Shown here: positions 61,919 through 64,000 of the stretch, piece after piece
How the letters are laid out: each line of letters starts with the position of its first letter
How positions within the stretch are numbered: the stretch's first letter is position 1
DNA from: Myxococcales bacterium
GTDB taxonomy: Bacteria > Myxococcota_C > UBA6777
NCBI GenBank assembly: GCA_020632975.1
Contig: JACKEL010000005.1
Coordinates: forward strand, 124,001 to 188,000
Reading direction: 5' to 3'
DNA: 64,000 bases
Translations under genes and position numbers: made by a program
Notes under the pieces: generated by a model
Seen by the model: only the letters and a program-made list of their open reading frames with translations
Told to the model about the DNA's origin: nothing
Database searches by the model: none

Positions 61919-63121
61919 CTAGATATCTCCTTTCACGAGAGGAGGCCCATCCACACAAAAGAGCCTATGCAACGCACGTTGCGCATCATTGGCTTGCGCA
62001 AGCGGCACAGCAAAAGACAAGCGCAAGGGCGCCGTCCAGATCCGCCAAGGGGCCGCTCCCATCGAAGCTCGCAACGCCTGAGACGCATGGGCCAAAGCCT
62101 GCGCAGAACCACCCGCTTGGGATCCCACCACACTCACGACTGCGACTTCTTCGATGTCTGCTTGGAGATTGAGACGCTGCACAGCAACATCTAACTCAGG
62201 ATAAGCATCGCGCCAAAAAGCCAACTCTACGCGCTCTTTGCCCCAAAAGCTCATCGAAGAATCAAGCCCATATTCCGCAAGTTGCGCTTGCAAGGTCTCT
62301 TCATTAATTTGCGCGCGGGGGAACGATAGCCAACACAGCGGACGCAAGCAAGTAATCGCGGGACGCACGGTGGTATCTTCAGGTGCGAAGTCCCTGCGAA
62401 TCAACGTGTAACCTTCCCCGCCAGACGTGGCTTTCGCATACAACGCGATCCCATGTTCTCGCGCAAAACGAATCGCTTCCGCATGAAGGACCTTGGCCCC
62501 CATCCGCGACATCTCTTCCATGTCTTCGTAACGCAAATTTTCCATGCGACGGGCTTCTAACACCACGCGAGGATCCGCGTCGTACACCCCATCGACATCA
62601 GAATAAATCTCACAAGCTTCTGCGCCCAAAGCACCCGCCAAAGCCACCGCCGTGGTATCCGATCCACCCCGTCCCAAGGTCGTGATCTCACGTTTGTAAG
62701 ACATGCCTTGGAACCCTGCGACGATCACGATCTTGCCGCGCGCAAGTTCATCTTGGATACGGATGGGTCTCACCTCGATAATCTGCGCTTCAAAGTGCCG
62801 ATCATTCGTGAGGATGCCACTTTGAGACCCCGTAAAAGAGATCGCTTCATAGCCGCGCGCTTGAACCGCCATCGACAACAGCGCCATGCTGACTCGCTCC
62901 CCAGCGCTCAACAACATATCAAGCTCACGTCGCGGAGGTTCGGGGGTAATCTCCCGTGCCCTCTGCATCAAACGATTGGTGGTATCACCCATGGCAGAGA
63001 CCACCACCACCACTTGAAATCCCCGTTGCTTGGCGGCCACCACGCGATCTGCAACTTGCAACAATCGCTCAGTATCCGCCACAGAAGATCCCCCGTACTT
63101 TTGCACCAGGATCGCAGACAT
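61919..63121 (-). CDS. lysC: Aspartate kinase
   Basis: Aspartate kinase phosphorylates L-aspartate, opening the lysine, methionine and threonine pathways. From the ATG at 63121 (AAGGAG upstream) the protein has 400 residues, the usual size. Motifs are LVQKYGGSSVAD at the start, VVSAMGDTTNRL, LLSAGERVSMAL, FTGSQSGI and TTLGRGGSDTTAVALAGALG, followed by CEIYSDVDGVYDADPR. A C-terminal region with two ACT domains (about 265-395) is expected for feedback control. The reading frame stays open upstream to 63415 without family similarity. It is the first gene of a tight operon with an FAD enzyme and a CXXCH protein, an unusual pairing. Confidence 0.95.
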   Translation of the reverse strand: MSAILVQKYGGSSVADTERLLQVADRVVAAKQRGFQVVVVVSAMGDTTNRLMQRAREITPEPPRRELDMLLSAGERVSMALLSMAVQARGYEAISFTGSQSGILTNDRHFEAQIIEVRPIRIQDELARGKIVIVAGFQGMSYKREITTLGRGGSDTTAVALAGALGAEACEIYSDVDGVYDADPRVVLEARRMENLRYEDMEEMSRMGAKVLHAEAIRFAREHGIALYAKATSGGEGYTLIRRDFAPEDTTVRPAITCLRPLCWLSFPRAQINEETLQAQLAEYGLDSSMSFWGKERVELAFWRDAYPELDVAVQRLNLQADIEEVAVVSVVGSQAGGSAQALAHASQALRASMGAAPWRIWTAPLRLSFAVPLAQANDAQRALHRLFCVDGPPLVKGDI

Positions 63122-63413
63122 CGCAGTCTTACTCCTTTTTATAGAATCAGCGGTAAGTTGGACGTGCCCCTTGCCTCGCCCAATGATGGGCTGTTTAGAC
63201 CTCAACTTGACAGACGATGCGGGATACGTTTCTCTAAATGCCGCCAAACGATACGCGATATTGCACCTTTGCGCAGCTTTGTTCACAACAAACAACAGTT
63301 GTGCCAAAGATGTGTAAGGCATCCTGTGGATGGTAGCGTATCCCCAAGCCCAAGCAAAGCTCTCTTCTTCCGTCTCTGCGGTCAAACCGCCAAAGCTCAA
63401 ACGGAAAATCAAC
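63122..63413. other. Divergent promoter region between lysC and a secreted protein gene
   Basis: I looked for a lysine riboswitch upstream of lysC and did not find its conserved elements. A small hairpin (gccca, atga, tgggc, 63178-63191) is the only clear structure. Confidence 0.4.
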
Positions 63414-64000
63414 ATGCGTGCATCCCGAAAGCTCTTTTCTTTCTATGTGATCCTGAGTTCTCTTTTGTTGGCCTTTTGCGTCCCTTCTCTTGCACAAGCA
63501 AAACGACGTGCGCGTTTTGCTCACTCTCCTCCGGCCTCTGTGAGTAGCGGAAAAGCCCTTCGCATCGAAGGACGCATCCTCGACATGGACGACTTGGACT
63601 ACGCTGAGTTTCGTTTTCGCCCGATCAACAATAAGGGTTCTTACACAGCCCTACGCATGAAACAACAAGGGAAACTCTTCTACGTCTTGATCCCCAAAAA
63701 GCACGTCCAGCCGCCTGGTTTCGAATATTACGTGGTGGGTCTCGACTTCAACCAACGTCCCAAGATCCTCTTTGGCTCGATCTTTCAGCCACAACAGGTC
63801 ATCGTGTTGTCAGGAACAGACACCGATCCAGACAAAGACCCCGACAAAGACGGAAAAGATGGCAAGGACGGAAAAGATGGCAAAGACGGGAATGATGGCA
63901 AAGATGGAACCCCAAGTGGCCCCGTCAAAACTGGTCCAGGTGAGCAACTTAGCCGCGCCCTCACCACCACAGCCTCTTCTCGACGCGAGCAAGCCGCACA
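63414..64000 (+). CDS. Secreted protein with collagen-like GKD triplets, 3' end outside window
   Basis: An ATG at 63414 opens a frame that continues past the window end (195 codons visible). It begins with a signal peptide (MRASRKLFSFYVILSSLLLA, cleavage near LAQA). A domain of about 115 residues follows (ALRIEGRILDMDDLDYAEFR; KLFYVLIPKKHVQPPGFEYY), probably beta-sandwich. Then comes a DPDKDPDKDG linker and about six Gly-x-y triplets, mostly GKD (about 145-165), ending GTPSGP. Charged GKD triplets occur in bacterial collagen-like proteins; the run here is short. The protein should be exported, and the C-terminal part is not visible. The ribosome site is weak (cggaaaa). Confidence 0.7.
   Translation, partial: MRASRKLFSFYVILSSLLLAFCVPSLAQAKRRARFAHSPPASVSSGKALRIEGRILDMDDLDYAEFRFRPINNKGSYTALRMKQQGKLFYVLIPKKHVQPPGFEYYVVGLDFNQRPKILFGSIFQPQQVIVLSGTDTDPDKDPDKDGKDGKDGKDGKDGNDGKDGTPSGPVKTGPGEQLSRALTTTASSRREQAA

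Noticed and set aside
63122..63413. Lysine riboswitch upstream of lysC
   Set aside because: The conserved core elements are not visible, and only a short hairpin is present.

Overview
The window looks like a chromosomal segment of a Myxococcota/Bradymonadota-type deltaproteobacterial relative. Three things suggest this: paired AgmX/PglI (GltG/GltJ-like) energy-transducer proteins next to an outer-membrane barrel and a TPR lipoprotein, which recalls the Myxococcus gliding machinery; several large multi-domain surface lipoproteins (MopE-like repeats, Cys-rich modules, PPC-like modules); and Hanks-type kinase, HEAT and GAF-kinase proteins. Assignment is by gene content only. No rRNA, tRNA, CRISPR array, transposase or phage gene was seen. 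GTG and TTG starts backed by a strong AAGGAG are common, and several starts below were moved to fit them.

Left part (0-9 kb): two tandem GltJ/AgmX-like genes (the first cut by the window edge, the second frameshifted by one base), an outer-membrane barrel, a TPR lipoprotein and tex. 9-24 kb: small membrane ORFs, a CAP-domain secreted protein, a glycosyltransferase, a minus-strand murG-mraY-ceramidase run in which MurG carries a HEAT-like tail and MraY a Cys-rich insert, a YfgM/BamB-like pair, a Ser/Thr kinase, a JAMM peptidase and a two-GAF histidine kinase.

24-33 kb: one block of a non-flagellar type III secretion system, all on the plus strand. It holds two uncharacterised small proteins, a TPR protein (SctG-like), a FliA-type sigma factor, SctI, SctJ, a FliG-like protein in the SctK position, SctL, SctN, SctO and a FliK-like SctP. 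The export gate (SctRSTUV), SctQ and any secretin are not in the window. The block ends at a cluster of intergenic hairpin repeats.

33-48 kb: phosphoglycerate mutase (gpmI), a HEAT protein, xseB without xseA, a PPC-like lipoprotein, a J-domain protein, a DUF4388/receiver-like/GTPase-like regulator, a 614-bp hairpin-rich non-coding stretch, a pectinacetylesterase-like lipoprotein, a fatty acid hydroxylase, a fatty acid desaturase and a YceI protein. The ceramidase-family gene, the hydroxylase and the desaturase together hint at ceramide or modified-lipid metabolism.

48-64 kb (mostly minus strand): a 1359-aa lipoprotein with ten Cys-rich modules, three C1q-like domains and beta-propeller repeats; a MopE-like lipoprotein gene interrupted by two in-frame stops; a FadR-family regulator with a palindromic operator over its promoter, leading an operon with a GMC oxidoreductase and two companions; and a packed lysC / FAD amine-oxidase-like / CXXCH membrane protein operon. 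A secreted protein with collagen-like GKD triplets runs off the right edge.
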